Shown here piece after piece: positions 1-10,291 of a stretch of DNA of 64,000 nt; position 1 is the first letter of the stretch; each line of letters begins with the position of its first letter. Location: NCBI GenBank assembly GCA_001972305.1, contig BDDD01001487.1:186001-250000 (forward strand), written 5' to 3'. This DNA comes from Cephalotus follicularis (taxonomy: Eukaryota; Streptophyta; Magnoliopsida; Oxalidales; Cephalotaceae). Position numbers and translations under genes: made by a program. The notes under the pieces were generated by a model. It had not been told where the DNA came from. It made no database searches and was given only the letters and a program-made list of their open reading frames with translations.

Positions 1-945
1 CCCTAGCATGGACCAGCCCATGCAAACCGAGCAGACCAATCTACATAGTCTCCGAGCACAATTATTCTATGCGTGCCAAGCTATCTAGTCCTAACAGTAC
101 AACGCCAGAGAGCGACGAGAAGACCACCCTTATCCACTTAAATTGAATACACACACATAGAATTGTTAGGACATGTCCTATAGCAGGTGAACTTAAGTAG
201 TGAATTCCGCATAGAGACTGTCCCTTAGCTAGTAAGCCCAAAAAGGGGTGAATTCTGCCAGAAAAAGTGAACCTAATGGTGAATTCAGCATGGCAGGTGA
301 ACCTCGGGCAAATCCCGCTTAATAGGTGAACCTAAAGATGAATGCCGCCAGAGCAGGTGAACCTAAGGGTGAATTTCGCAGGCAGGTGAACCTAATGGTG
401 AATTCCGCAGGTAGGTGAATCTAAAGGCGAACCTCTCATAGAAATCAGACTAATATAGGTGAACCTCCAATGCTTATATTTAGAATTAGAGGTCTGCTCG
501 TCGTTCAGTGAGGCCAAGATGGATGTTATGTATGGATTGTAATTATTGGCATGCATGCATCTTCTCTGTTGTATTGTATCTCCTCTGCTGGTGTGTAACT
601 ACGTGTAGTGGTCTACACAACCTACGGGTTGTTGACCCATTCATTGTAATGGGCCAGGTTCAGGAACAAGTGAAGCATCTTAGCAACCCAGAGGATAAAG
701 GACAAAGCAAGTACTCCTCGGTAGTGCAGTTGAAGACCATTTTGATAAGTAAGAATTATGTATTCATTGTCTTAACCTGCTGGCTTGTGGCAGAGTTTCC
801 TTGAGATATTATTGTATATATTTGGGCTTATCCACGTAAGTTATTTGGAATTTATATCCGTACATAATGTTATGAATTAAAGTTTAAAATTTTATGATAC
901 TGAATTATGGATAATTGTACGGAACCCACGGTTTGGGGCGTGACA
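1..945 (+). repeat. Tekay-1 5' LTR, 3' part
   Basis: This is the direct repeat of 6718-7680. It ends in GTGACA/GCGTGACA just before a five-base spacer and the PBS. It includes a degenerate minisatellite of GGTGAACCTAAGG/GGTGAATTCCGC words at about 186-465. The U3 part and promoter of this LTR lie left of the window. Confidence 0.93.
186..465 (+). repeat. Degenerate minisatellite in Tekay-1 LTR
   Basis: The words AGGTGAACCTAA and GGTGAATTCCGC alternate about eight times with a period near 30-36 bp. The equivalent array in the 3' LTR is at about 6890-7200. The array lies in the transcribed R-U5 part, downstream of the TATA-like site seen in the 3' LTR. Confidence 0.75.
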
Positions 946-950
946 GTTTT

Positions 951-968
951 TGGTATCAGAGCACCAGG
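951..968 (+). other. Tekay-1 primer-binding site, initiator Met tRNA
   Basis: TGGTATCAGAGCACCAGG begins five bases after the LTR end. TGGTATCAGAGC is the usual complement of the plant initiator methionine tRNA 3' end in gypsy and copia elements. It fixes the 5' LTR boundary at 945. Confidence 0.93.
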
Positions 969-1039
969 TTTGGACCTTGGCGAGTGAAGTTAAGAATTAA
1001 ACTGCGGATATTATATGTGGATATTGACCCATACTTTTT

Positions 1040-2440
1040 ATGCAAGCAGAATTGGAAGATTTGGAAGAACGTCGAAGTAGAACTGCACAAGGAGTGAGAG
1101 CCGGGCCATCGACTAGACGTACCCGAGCGAATAGAGATGCTGAGGAACAAGAAAATGTAAATGTAGCTCCAGAAACAGAGGCTGTTGCTCCTGCTTGAGA
1201 GGAAACTAGAGGTTTTATGAGGAGGATGTGTGCTATGATAAATCAAATGAGTGAGTTCATGCAATAGCATGTGGCTTAAATAGAATAACCACCCACTGCA
1301 AGACCTGAAAGGCGTACAGTGGAAGCACCAGAACAGATATCAGCCACGAGACCAGCTAGGAGGGCTAAAGCAGCAAGAAGATCCATTGACCAGCCTGTTC
1401 AACGAGAGGACCCCTTAATTAGATTCTTGAAGTTGAGCCCTCCAGCTTTTACAGGGGATCCTGATGCCATTTCAGCAAAGAGATGGCTTATGCAATTAGA
1501 TAAGATCTTCCGAGTCATGGAATGTTCTGACTCACATAAAGTTATCTTTGCAACATATATGCTACAAGGTGAAGCGGAGCACTGGTGGAAGATGATTGAA
1601 TCTGCTTGGGAAGCATCCAGGATATCATACTCTTGGGAAAGATTTAAAAAAGAATTCAATGACAAATTTTATCCCGAAGCTGAAGTTGATAAAAGAGAGG
1701 CCGAGTTTCTAGGCCTAACCTAAGGAGATATGTCTGTGGCCCAATATGAGGCCAAGTTTGTCGAATTATCGAGAATAGCTCCGTATATGGTTGACACTGA
1801 ATCAATGAAGGCTAAGAAGTTCCTTGGAGGACTTCGTCCTAAAATTAAGGAGAAGCTAATGCCCTTACATTTGTGATCTTTCTTCAATCTATCTAATAGG
1901 GCACGAGAGGTTGAAGCTATGACCCAGGAAATACAGAATTTGAGGATCCAAGCAGGCAGCAAGAGACCCGCCTCTTCTGGTGGATATTCTGGAAGAATTT
2001 CCAAGAGTAGTAATAAATCTCAAAAGTCTAGGTATGGTAGTAGTCTAAGGCAGGATGAATCTCCCCGTAGCGTCGGTAGCCCAGCAGGACCCTCAAGATT
2101 TGGGGGACAGTCTCGCGGTTCTCAGAAGAGGAGACAAGGTCGTGATTCACGACGAATACAACAAAGAAGGATGGCATCGCAGGATCTTATGGACCTGGTG
2201 ATAACGGTAAGGATTTTATTGAACCTTGTATACATTGTGGCTGCACTAACCATGCCACAGATAATTGATAGTGGAAGAACGGTAGATGTATGAACTATGG
2301 AGCTATGGACCATATGGTTGCTAATTATCCTCATAAAAGGTTTGGATCATGGGACCAAACAGGGCAAGGTTAGACCAAATCGCATGGAAGTTTCCAACAA
2401 GGTCATCCTAGCACCAGTTCATGCAGGGACCGAGGCAAGC
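1040..2440 (+). pseudogene. gag: Tekay-1 gag (capsid and zinc knuckles), broken
   Basis: The likely start is the ATG at 1040, beginning an acidic/basic N-terminal stretch (MQAELEDLEERRSRT). Stops follow at about 1197 and near 1265. The Retrotrans_gag core is readable from about 1400 to 1720, with the typical hydrophobic/WW pattern (GEAEHWWKMIES, WERFKKEFNDKFYP). A TAA near 1722 and a TGA near 1875 interrupt it. The nucleocapsid part at about 2226-2340 keeps two CCHC-like boxes that have lost cysteines; in the second, two cysteines read as tyrosine. Such changes fit G-to-A decay. The family role is virus-like particle assembly and RNA packaging; this copy cannot make a full Gag. Confidence 0.9.
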
Positions 2441-2445
2441 AACCA

Positions 2446-2950
2446 ATGGGATCAACACCTAAGGAACAAGGCAGAGTATATACCATGGATAAAAGGGCCA
2501 CCGTGGGATCAACTTCTATGATTGGAGGTACAATATATATATCTCAGCTTATGGCACAAATGCTTATAGATCCAGGCTCATCCCATTCGTATGTTGCATC
2601 ACATTTCAGATGCCATATAAACGTGGAGCCAGAGCCTTTACCCTTTATAATAGAGGTCAGTACACCAGTAGGAGAATCTGTTACCTCTGGATGGGTATGT
2701 AGGTCTTGTGCCATTGAGATTTCCATCCATAGTCTTCCAGAAGATCTTATAGTGTTACCGAAGGGTGATCTTGATGTGATCCTTGGAATGGATTGGTTAT
2801 CGGCACGCTATGCATATGTAGATTGTAATAGGAAGGTTGTAACCTTCCATATGCTAGGCCAATCTCCGTTCAGTTTATTGGAACCTTGGAGCATCAGTCC
2901 GCTCGGATGATATCTGCTATTCAAGTTAACAAGCTTTTGATACAAGGTTG
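2446..2950 (+). pseudogene. Tekay-1 aspartic protease domain
   Basis: An uninterrupted frame covers the protease. The active-site region reads MLIDPGSSHSYVASHF, where the family has D-S/T-G; the serine/threonine is replaced by proline, which should abolish catalysis. Downstream, VILGMDWLSARYAYVDC is the conserved ILG-MDWL flap/hinge region of gypsy proteases. The frame shifts near 2890, where reading moves to the RT N-terminal linker. The domain would mature the Gag-Pol polyprotein. Confidence 0.9.
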
Positions 2951-3790
2951 TGAAGCTTACCTGGCACATGTTATGGATAGTAGCAGATGGGTGCCGAAGT
3001 TAGAAAATGTCGCGGTTGTTTGTGATTACCAGGACGTGTTTCTGGAAGAATTGACATCTTTACCTCCTGAGAGAGATGTGGAGTTTACTATAGATCTCTT
3101 ACCAGGGACAACACCCATATCGAGATCTCCTTATAGGATGGCCCCTCCTGAATTAAAGAAATTGAAAGTACAATTATAGGAGTTACTCGATAAAGGTTTC
3201 ATAAGTCCGAGTGTGTCTCCATGGGGAGCACTAGTCCTATTTGTCAAGAAGAAGGATGGATCGTTAAGAATGTGTATTGATTATCGGCAGCTTAATAAGG
3301 TCACTGTTAAGAATAAGTATTTGATGCCGCATATTGATGAGCTATTCGATCAACTGAAGGGATCTTCAGTATTTTTCAAGTTGGATCTAAGATCAGGATA
3401 TCGTTAGCTCAGAGTTAGAGCAGAAGACATTCCTAAGACAGAATTTAGATCATGATATGGACATTATGAATTCGTGGTAATGCCGTTTGGGGTGACTAAT
3501 GACCCTGCCGCATTTATGAGTCTAAGGAATCGGATATTCATTACATATATTGACCAATTTATAGTGGTCTTCATTGACAATATCCTTGTATACTCTTAAT
3601 CTATGGAAGAACATGGAAGACATCTGCACTTAGCGTTGCAAACTCTCAGAGACCATCAATTATATGCCAAGTTCAGTAAATGTGAATTCTGGCTGTCAGA
3701 GGTATCCTTTCTCGGTCATGTTATATCCAGTGCTGGATTGTCAGTGGATCCATCCAAGATTGAAGATGTAAAGGACTGGAAATGACCAAC
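2951..3790 (+). pseudogene. Tekay-1 reverse transcriptase domain, inactive
   Basis: The frame carries the RT fingers and palm motifs in order: the VEFTIDLLPGTTPISRSPYRM entry motif, [29 protein letters not shown] and [14 protein letters not shown]. The catalytic box reads FIDN instead of FIDD, so a metal-binding Asp is Asn. In-frame stops occur at about 3177, 3405, 3451 and 3598; the one after RSGYR is a Gln CAG read as TAG. The segment continues to the thumb/connection ([19 protein letters not shown]). The family function is copying element RNA into cDNA. Confidence 0.93.
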
Positions 3791-4400
3791 GAATGTGACG
3801 GAAGTCCAGAGCTTTTTAGGCTTGGCAGGATATTATCGCCGTTTTGTAGAAGGGTTTTCACGGATAGCTATACCTCTGACCCGATTGACGCAGAAAAATG
3901 TAGAGTTTATATGGGATGATGCTTGTGAACAAAGTTTACAAGAATTAAAGCATAGCTTGATTTCTGCGCCAATCTTAGCCTTACCAGAAGGCAATGAAGG
4001 TTTTGTGATATATAGTGATACGTCAGGAAATGACTTGGGATGTGTCCTGATGCAGAATGAGAAAGTGATCGCATACGTCTCAAGGATATTGAAGCCCCAT
4101 GAAGAGAATTATCCGACTCTTGACCTTGATTTGGCAGCGATTATCTCCGCACTGTGAATATGGAGGTATTATCTCTATGGTACAAAGTTCGAGGTGTATA
4201 CTAATCACAAAAGATTATAATATCTATTCTCCCCAAAAAACCTGAATATGAGGCAAAGAAGATGGATGGAGTTGCTTAATGACTATAATTGTGAAATACA
4301 ATACCATCCAGACAAAGATAATATGGTTACAGATGCCTTAAGTTGTCGTTTGGCTTGCCTAACTATTGCTCATATCCAGGCACATCCTTGGTTAATGGAC
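3791..4400 (+). pseudogene. Tekay-1 RNase H domain
   Basis: After the tether ([19 protein letters not shown]) comes a gypsy-type RNase H ([44 protein letters not shown]). The family usually has DAS in place of the DTS here. Stops at about 4156 and 4218 break the C-terminal part. The stretch after about 4380 reads as the linker with three stops in seven codons, two of them Gln CAG to TAG and one Arg CGA to TGA. Confidence 0.88.
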
Positions 4401-4442
4401 TAGATCTGAGAAGCTTAGAGTAAGGATGGAGTCTTACTCAAA

Positions 4443-5682
4443 ATGTCTTTGAGCGAACAAGGAGGATTGAAGCCCAATTTCTCCATTATGAACAATGGTT
4501 TGATTCGATATAAGAATAGAATCTATGTTCCATGTGATAAAGAGCTAAGGATGAACTGTTGTCACAAACACATCAATACAGTTTCTACGTATATCCGTGG
4601 AATACCAAGATGTACCAAGACTTAAAGCTAAATTTTTGGTGGAGCAATATGAAAAGAGAAATGGCCGAGTATGTCGCTTCCTGCTTGACATGTCAACAGG
4701 TTAAAGCAGAACATCAGAGGCTAGCGGGATTACTGCAACCATTGCCTGTGGCACAGTGGAAATGGGAACACATTACAACAGATTTTGTGACAGGACTACC
4801 CAGAATGAAGACTGACCGCGATGCTATATGGGTGATCGTCGATCGCTTTACCAAATCGGGCCCCTTTTTTGTGATCAAGATGACTTATTCTCTCACACGG
4901 CTAGCCAATCTGTATATTGCAGAGATTGTGAGACTTCATGGAGTACCAGTTAGTGTGGTGTCAGATAGAGACCTTCGTTTCACATCGCAATTCTTGAGAT
5001 TCGGCTCTAACCACCTACCATTAGTAGAGTTCTCGTACAATAATAGTTATCATGCCAGTATTGGTATGGCCCCTTTTGAGGCTATATATGGACATAAATG
5101 TCAGACCCCGATCTGCTGGTTTGAAGATGGTGAACATAGTCTTGTGGGACCTAAGCTTGTGCAAGAGACAACTGAGAAGGCAAAGGTTATCATAGAAAGA
5201 CTTCTTACAGCACAGAGCAGGCAGAAAAGCTATGCAGACCACCGCAAGTGAGAATTGGAGTTCGCCGTGGGCGATCATGTATTCCTTAAGGTCTCCCCGA
5301 CTAAAGGAATTATAAGGTTCGACAGAAAGGGAAAGCTAGCCCCTCGATTTATAGGACCTTTTGAGATACTTGAAAGAGTGGGTGTCATCGCCTACCTACT
5401 TGCCTTGCCACCCAGCCTAGCGAATGTACACAATGTATTTCATGCTTCAATGTTAAGGAAGTACTATCCTGACCCTTCTCATGTGTTGCAATGGGAACCT
5501 TCGGAGTTGGGGAAAGATATGAGTTTCGAAAAGATACCTATTCAGACCCTCGACCACCGGGTGAAATAGTTGAGAAATAAAACCATTCCTTTGGTGAAGG
5601 TGCTGTGGCAATATCATGGGCTTGAGGAAGCCACTTAGGAAAGAGAAGAAGAAATGAAGGCCATGTATCCCCATTTGTTTTA
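4443..5682 (+). pseudogene. Tekay-1 integrase with chromodomain tail, internally deleted
   Basis: The zinc-binding region is shifted between frames near 4560-4620 and ends CLTCQQVKAEHQR. The catalytic core shows the first Asp (ITTDFVTGLP) and the second (VVSDRDLRFTSQF). About 55 residues including the catalytic Glu are then missing near 5003, where the text jumps to NHLPLVEFSYNNSYH. The C-terminal domain (FAVGDHVFLKVSPTKG, GKLAPRFIGPFEI) is intact to about 5569. A TAG then interrupts the chromodomain-like segment (LRNKTIPLVKVLW, GLEEATWE). In chromoviruses this tail steers integration to heterochromatin. Confidence 0.92.
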
Positions 5683-5713
5683 AACCTAGGGAATCTCGGG
5701 GCGAGATTCTTCT

Positions 5714-5726
5714 AAGGAGGGGAGGA
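5714..5726 (+). other. Tekay-1 polypurine tract
   Basis: AAGGAGGGGAGGA lies immediately before the TGTAATGCCCC start of the 3' LTR. It is the expected plus-strand primer site and fixes the LTR start at 5727. Confidence 0.93.
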
Positions 5727-7680
5727 TGTAATGCCCCTAAATATTATAAAGAAATTATTATTGGGCCTTGAAGAATTATTCCTTCCCATTTGGGCTGAAC
5801 TTGGACATGGGTAGTATGGGTTTTGGGCTCAAAATGAAGGAAAACAAGAATGGCCCAAAAAGGTTAGAATTGGCTCGTATCTGTTGAAGAACGCCTGGAG
5901 AATTCTAGATTCTTATTTCCTCCATCATAAAAGGAAGGAAACACCCGGGAGAGACACTTTGGACATTCTTACACACTCCCATATCTAGCAAGATTGAGAG
6001 AAGAAAGAGAAAATGAGAGTTGAGACCCGGTGTCACGGGAAAGTGAAGGAAGGAGACAAAAGGACAAACTTTTCATGAGAGTTCGATGTCTCCTATGCTC
6101 CTGTATAAATTCCCATCTCCTGGAGCTATGGGAGTAGTGAAGAGTAAATAAGCGAAGAAAAGCCCGAGGTGCGCAGCGATTGCTTTATCAGAAGGAAGTC
6201 CAAAATCTAAGCAAGGGGCTAGACGATCTCCATTTTCAACCAATATCAGGTAGGCTGCTATATGTCTGAGCGCCTACCAGCACGTGTGTGTGTATGTGTT
6301 GTTTGTCCTATTGTGTTGATTGTTTGTATGTGATGATTGTGTGTGATGTTTGAATTTCTGTGAATTGTGTATACTTGTTAGAATAGGATTTTTGGTTGTT
6401 TCTGTACCATGGATAGGTATTGGAATCATTGTTAAAGCTCAGTGCTTGAAAGGTACTTAGAGCCGAATCTCAATGCCAAGCATTCCATGGCATGTGCCCG
6501 AGCATACCTGAGCATGCGTCAGAGCATGCCACGGCATATGCCCGAGCATACCTGAGCATGCCAGACCATGGGTCATTCCCGAGCATGCAAGACCATGGGT
6601 CATTCCTGAGCATGCCAGACCATGCGCTCCCGAGCATGACCATGAGTCTCCCGAGCAAACCTGTCCATAGGGTCGCCAATAATATAAGTCATGCGTTCAG
6701 AGCAATAAGTACCCTAACATGGACCAACCCACACAAGCCGAGAAAACCAGTCTACATGGTCACCGAGCACAATTATTCTATGCGTGCTGAGCTGTCTAGT
6801 CCTAACGGTACAGTGCCAGAGAGCGCCGAGCTGACCACCCTTATCCACTTAAATTGAATACACACACATAGAATTGTTAGGACAAATCCTATAGCAGATG
6901 AACTTAAGTAGTGAATTCCACATAGACAATGTCCCTTAGCTGGTGAGCCCAAAAATGGGTGAATTCCAACAAAACAGTTGAACCTAAGGGTAAATTCCAC
7001 ATGGCAGATGAACCTTGGGCAAATCCCGCTTAATAGGTGAACCTAAAGAAGAATTCCTTCAAAGCAGGTGAACCTAAGGGTGAATTAAGCAGGCAGGTGA
7101 ACCTAAGGATGAATTTAGCAGGCAGGTGAATCTAAAGGTGAACCTCTCATAGAAATCAAACTATTATAGGTGAACCTAAGGGTGAACCTCACAGACCAAC
7201 TCCTATGCTTATATTTAGAATTAGAGGTCTGCTCATCGTTCAGTGAGGCCGAGATGGATGTTATGTATGGATTGTAATTATTGGCATGCACGCATCTTCT
7301 CTATTGTATTGTAACTCCTCTATTGGTATGTTCCTACTTGTAGTGGTCTACATAACCTACGGGTTGCTGAGCCATTCATTGTAATGGGCCAGGTTCAGGA
7401 AAAGGTGAAGCATCTTAGCAACCCAGAGGATAAAGGACAAAGCAAGTACTCCTCAGCAGTGCAGTTGAAGACCAGTTTGATAAGTAAGAATTATGTATTC
7501 ATTGTCTTAACCTGCCGGCTTGTGGCAGAGTTTCCTTGAGATATTATTGTATATATTTGGGCTTATCCACATATGTTATTTGGAATTTATATCCACACAT
7601 AATGTTATGAATTAAAGTTTTGAATTTTATGATACTGAATTATGGATAATTGTACGAAACCCACGGTTCAGGGTGTGACA
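5727..7680 (+). repeat. Tekay-1 3' LTR (1954 bp)
   Basis: It begins TGTAATGCCCCTAAAT and ends GGGTGTGACA (TG...CA). A TATA-like TCATAAAAGG is near 5927, so U3 is short (about 230 bp) and R-U5 is very long (about 1.7 kb). R-U5 contains two imperfect repeat arrays: GAGCATGCC/CCATGGGTCATTCC words at about 6480-6670, and the GGTGAACCTAAGG array at about 6890-7200. Confidence 0.94.
6480..6670 (+). repeat. GAGCATGCC / CCATGGGTCATTCC repeat array
   Basis: About seven imperfect copies of GAGCATGCC or GAGCATACC occur, several followed by AGACCATGGGTCATTCC. Many words are self-complementary (GCATGC, CCATGG), so the RNA could fold. The array lies in R-U5 of the Tekay-1 3' LTR; the 5' copy is outside the window. 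Confidence 0.7.
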
Positions 7681-9026
7681 GTTTTATCTCATCATTGAAG
7701 GGTTTTTACAAAGTTTTTACATATATGGTGTCCTGTCACATGAAGGGTTGAATGTCGGGCATGATGGCTATGAGAACGAATCATTTATTCCCTGTGACTA
7801 AACTCTACCAAATCATAGGTTCACTTTCTCGGGCAATGGTGAACCGGTTAGCCTTACTGTGTTATGCTTGCTCTTTACGTAGTGGAGGGTGGAGTCTCTC
7901 ATTTCCACTCACGGGGGGAAACCTAGAGCTAATACGGGATGCGTGCTGGGAGCATGTACACTGAACATGACCTACCATAGGAATCCTATTTTGATAGTCA
8001 CATACCTTGTGTCAGTAGAGATTCCAATCTGTTGCGGTAGTGTACAGTCACCGAGTGACTTGTAAGCCATGGCTGGACCTGCGTTTTTCCTCAGACCTGA
8101 GTGGCTACTATGCATCGTGTAGAGACTTCCTGGCTTTGATCTTTGGCTTACCCAGTTCTCTCGCAAGATTGGCAGAAGGGCGGTCTTTGGGCCTTGCGGG
8201 ATCAATATGAACGTAGGAGAGTGCGCAACATGGAATTGTCACACTCGATGTGAGGGTGATCGGCTCTATAGTATATGTATCCATTATAGACTTGAAAATA
8301 CCTAGCCATGTGCCGACGAACTGGAAACTAGGTTTCTGAGTAGGTTTATCGATAGTCATAATGTGTTTACGGATTTATAGACATCGCGGCAAAACTATGG
8401 TTGACACGTATCCTTACCATAGGCCGTAGTTAGAGCCAAGGATGACAAAGGAAATAATGCAATGCGACTAACATCAGGAAAAATTACCAGTTGAATTGGA
8501 ATCGGACAATTAACGTGGAGATTAATTTGGAATTAATTCTATGGATCCGGAAAGATATTAGATATCCTTTCGGGATCATTTTAATAGTTTGAAACTATTT
8601 AAATGGTCATACTGGGGCCCTGGGGACATTTCGGGAATTTATTGTCTTACTGGAATTTAAATCAGACTTTCGAGTCCCGCCTGATTATCGGAATTATGAC
8701 ATATGTCGAACACGTGTCACTTGAAGGGAGAATAGCATCTTGGAGATTCTACTTTTCATGAATGCTAGGGTTGCTAGACACTTGTCACCACATGGAGGTG
8801 GAGACTTGGCATTACCACAAACAAACATTCAAGTTAAAGGGTTGTATGTTTTACACTCCATCACATGTGAGGTGTAAGAAGCTAAGAGAGAGCACGGGAC
8901 GGTAAGAAAGGAATGGGACTTGTCTTGGGAGTGGCAGCTGAACCTTCCTTTGAATTTAGAATTCAAAGTCAAGCCTTGAGTGTTGGAAACTCAAGGCCAT
9001 GTGAAGGTATGGTGTTAGGCATGGGT
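7681..9026 (+). repeat. Copia-A 5' LTR, first visible part
   Basis: It aligns with 25407-26554 plus 29226 onwards. The LTR start (the part matching 25273-25406) is left of Tekay-1 and outside the window. It contains the block TCATAGGTTCACTTTCTCGGG at about 7813, which recurs in all copia LTRs here. It ends where copia-B LTR sequence begins with TAGATATTATTCC. Confidence 0.9.
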
Positions 9027-9335
9027 TAGATATTATTCCGAGAGCATTTAAATTGGTCTAGGACCATTTAGAATGGCTAAACCGAACACTAGGAGTATTT
9101 CGATAGTTTATGTACGCCATCGTTTCTAACCAAGATTTTAAAGGGTCCCTGCCCAATAATGATTAGTTCTTTAATATGTTGGACATATTAAGTCTTGGTA
9201 ATATTTTATTAAATATTAGTTCAATGGGTTATACATTTTATGGAAATATATTTGTTTGATCTTACTTAATCAATATTCGAAGGGTTCATGAAATCACTAA
9301 AAGAGTTAGACCCTATTTGCTTCACCTGCCAGTCA

Positions 9336-9515
9336 AAGCGCCGACGCATTCTAGGAAAGCGTCGACACATTAATTTGGACAAAGAGTCAATGCATTCTAG
9401 GAAGAGTCGACGCTTAACACTTGTATAGGCGTCGATGTCTTTTAGAAAGACGTCGACGTTTAGTGCCATGCTATATAAGCGTCGATGTTTTTATTGAGAG
9501 CGTCGACGCTTTGTG
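9336..9515 (+). repeat. GCGTCGACG palindrome cluster around the copia-B promoter
   Basis: Eight variants of GCGTCGACG occur in pairs about 12-16 bases apart, with linkers such as CATTCTAGGAAA. The cluster flanks the TATA box on both sides. The same cluster is in the 3' LTR at 17357-17535, and a leader cluster is at 10563-10715. Confidence 0.85.
9471..9480 (+). promoter_or_regulatory. Copia-B LTR TATA box
   Basis: CTATATAAGC lies within the palindrome cluster. The 3' LTR equivalent at 17493-17502 reads TTATATAAGC. It is the best core-promoter candidate of this LTR. Confidence 0.7.
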
Positions 9516-10279
9516 CGAGTTGAGCAACCTGTACACGATCACTCATCGTGGGCACGTTCTCTCTCTCATCTCCCACCGGTTTCTCACGTCCATACATGAT
9601 ATGTACACGTGGGTATTTAGCACCATGATCCCTAGTGTATGGAAGAGTGGGAGAGAGAGATAGGTGGCTGGTGAGAAGCTTTATCTGTAGAAACGGGTCC
9701 AAAAATGTGTGGGGATTTAATTGCTAAAAATTGTGAGTGACCTATATGCAGATTCTATATGTTCCCTTACTGATACACCAAGCAAAGTTCTTATCTAGGG
9801 TGGATTGATTTTGACTTCACTTGTCAATCTCAATTTACTCTTCCTAAGCTTAGAGAGAGAGTGTGTTAGCTTTGTGTGTTTGCTTCATCCTTGCTGGGCA
9901 GTAGCTGTTCTTTCTTGGAGCATAAGCATAACGACTTGGAGTACAACGGAGGAGCATCATTAAGGTTGTCTTCTTAAGCTTGTAGTGGCAGAGATTGAAG
10001 GAGCCTACACCCGCTGGTATAATCTCCTGATTTCTCCTGTTGACATGTTTTTGCCATGCTTGTGTGTCACCATTACAAGCAATGGTGACGCCAATTCAAC
10101 TAATGTGATGATGTGGTGATCCTTGTGGGTTGTGTTCATGCCATTAAGGACTGGTGTTGTTTGTTTAGGGTGTTTTTCCACTGCCATGATTATGCTTTAT
10201 ATAATTTTTAAGTTTTGTTCTACACCCTATACACCTTAGTCCGTTTTTTGCTCCGGGAACGTTCTACCATTTCCATTAG

Positions 10280-10291
10280 TGGTGTCAAAGC
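10280..10291 (+). other. Copia-B primer-binding site
   Basis: TGGTGTCAAAGC lies four bases after the LTR end. It is a variant of the initiator-Met complement TGGTATCAGAGC. Confidence 0.85.

Larger units (their letters stand above)
1..7680 (+). mobile_element. Tekay-1: Ty3/gypsy chromovirus, full internal region, decayed
   Basis: The order is LTR, initiator-Met PBS, gag, protease, reverse transcriptase, RNase H, integrase with a chromodomain-like tail, polypurine tract, LTR. A chromodomain after integrase marks the Tekay/Del group of chromoviruses. The 5' LTR is cut by the window edge, and its 945 visible bases match about 6718-7680 at roughly 94 percent by eye over the last 450 bp. The element is inserted in the 5' LTR of copia-A: the sequence at 7681 continues the LTR that is unbroken at 25407. 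The left target duplication lies outside the window; the right one probably begins GTTTT. All coding domains carry stops or lost catalytic residues, so the copy is not autonomous. Confidence 0.95.
9027..10275 (+). repeat. Copia-B 5' LTR, truncated at its start
   Basis: This is the direct repeat of 17050-18293. It ends GTTCTACCATTTCCA, four bases before the PBS. It contains a TATA box (9471-9480) set inside a cluster of GCGTCGACG-type palindromes at 9336-9515. Confidence 0.92.

Noticed and set aside
951..968. A tRNA gene fragment
   Set aside because: Only the 3' complement of an initiator tRNA is present, directly after an LTR, so it is a primer-binding site.
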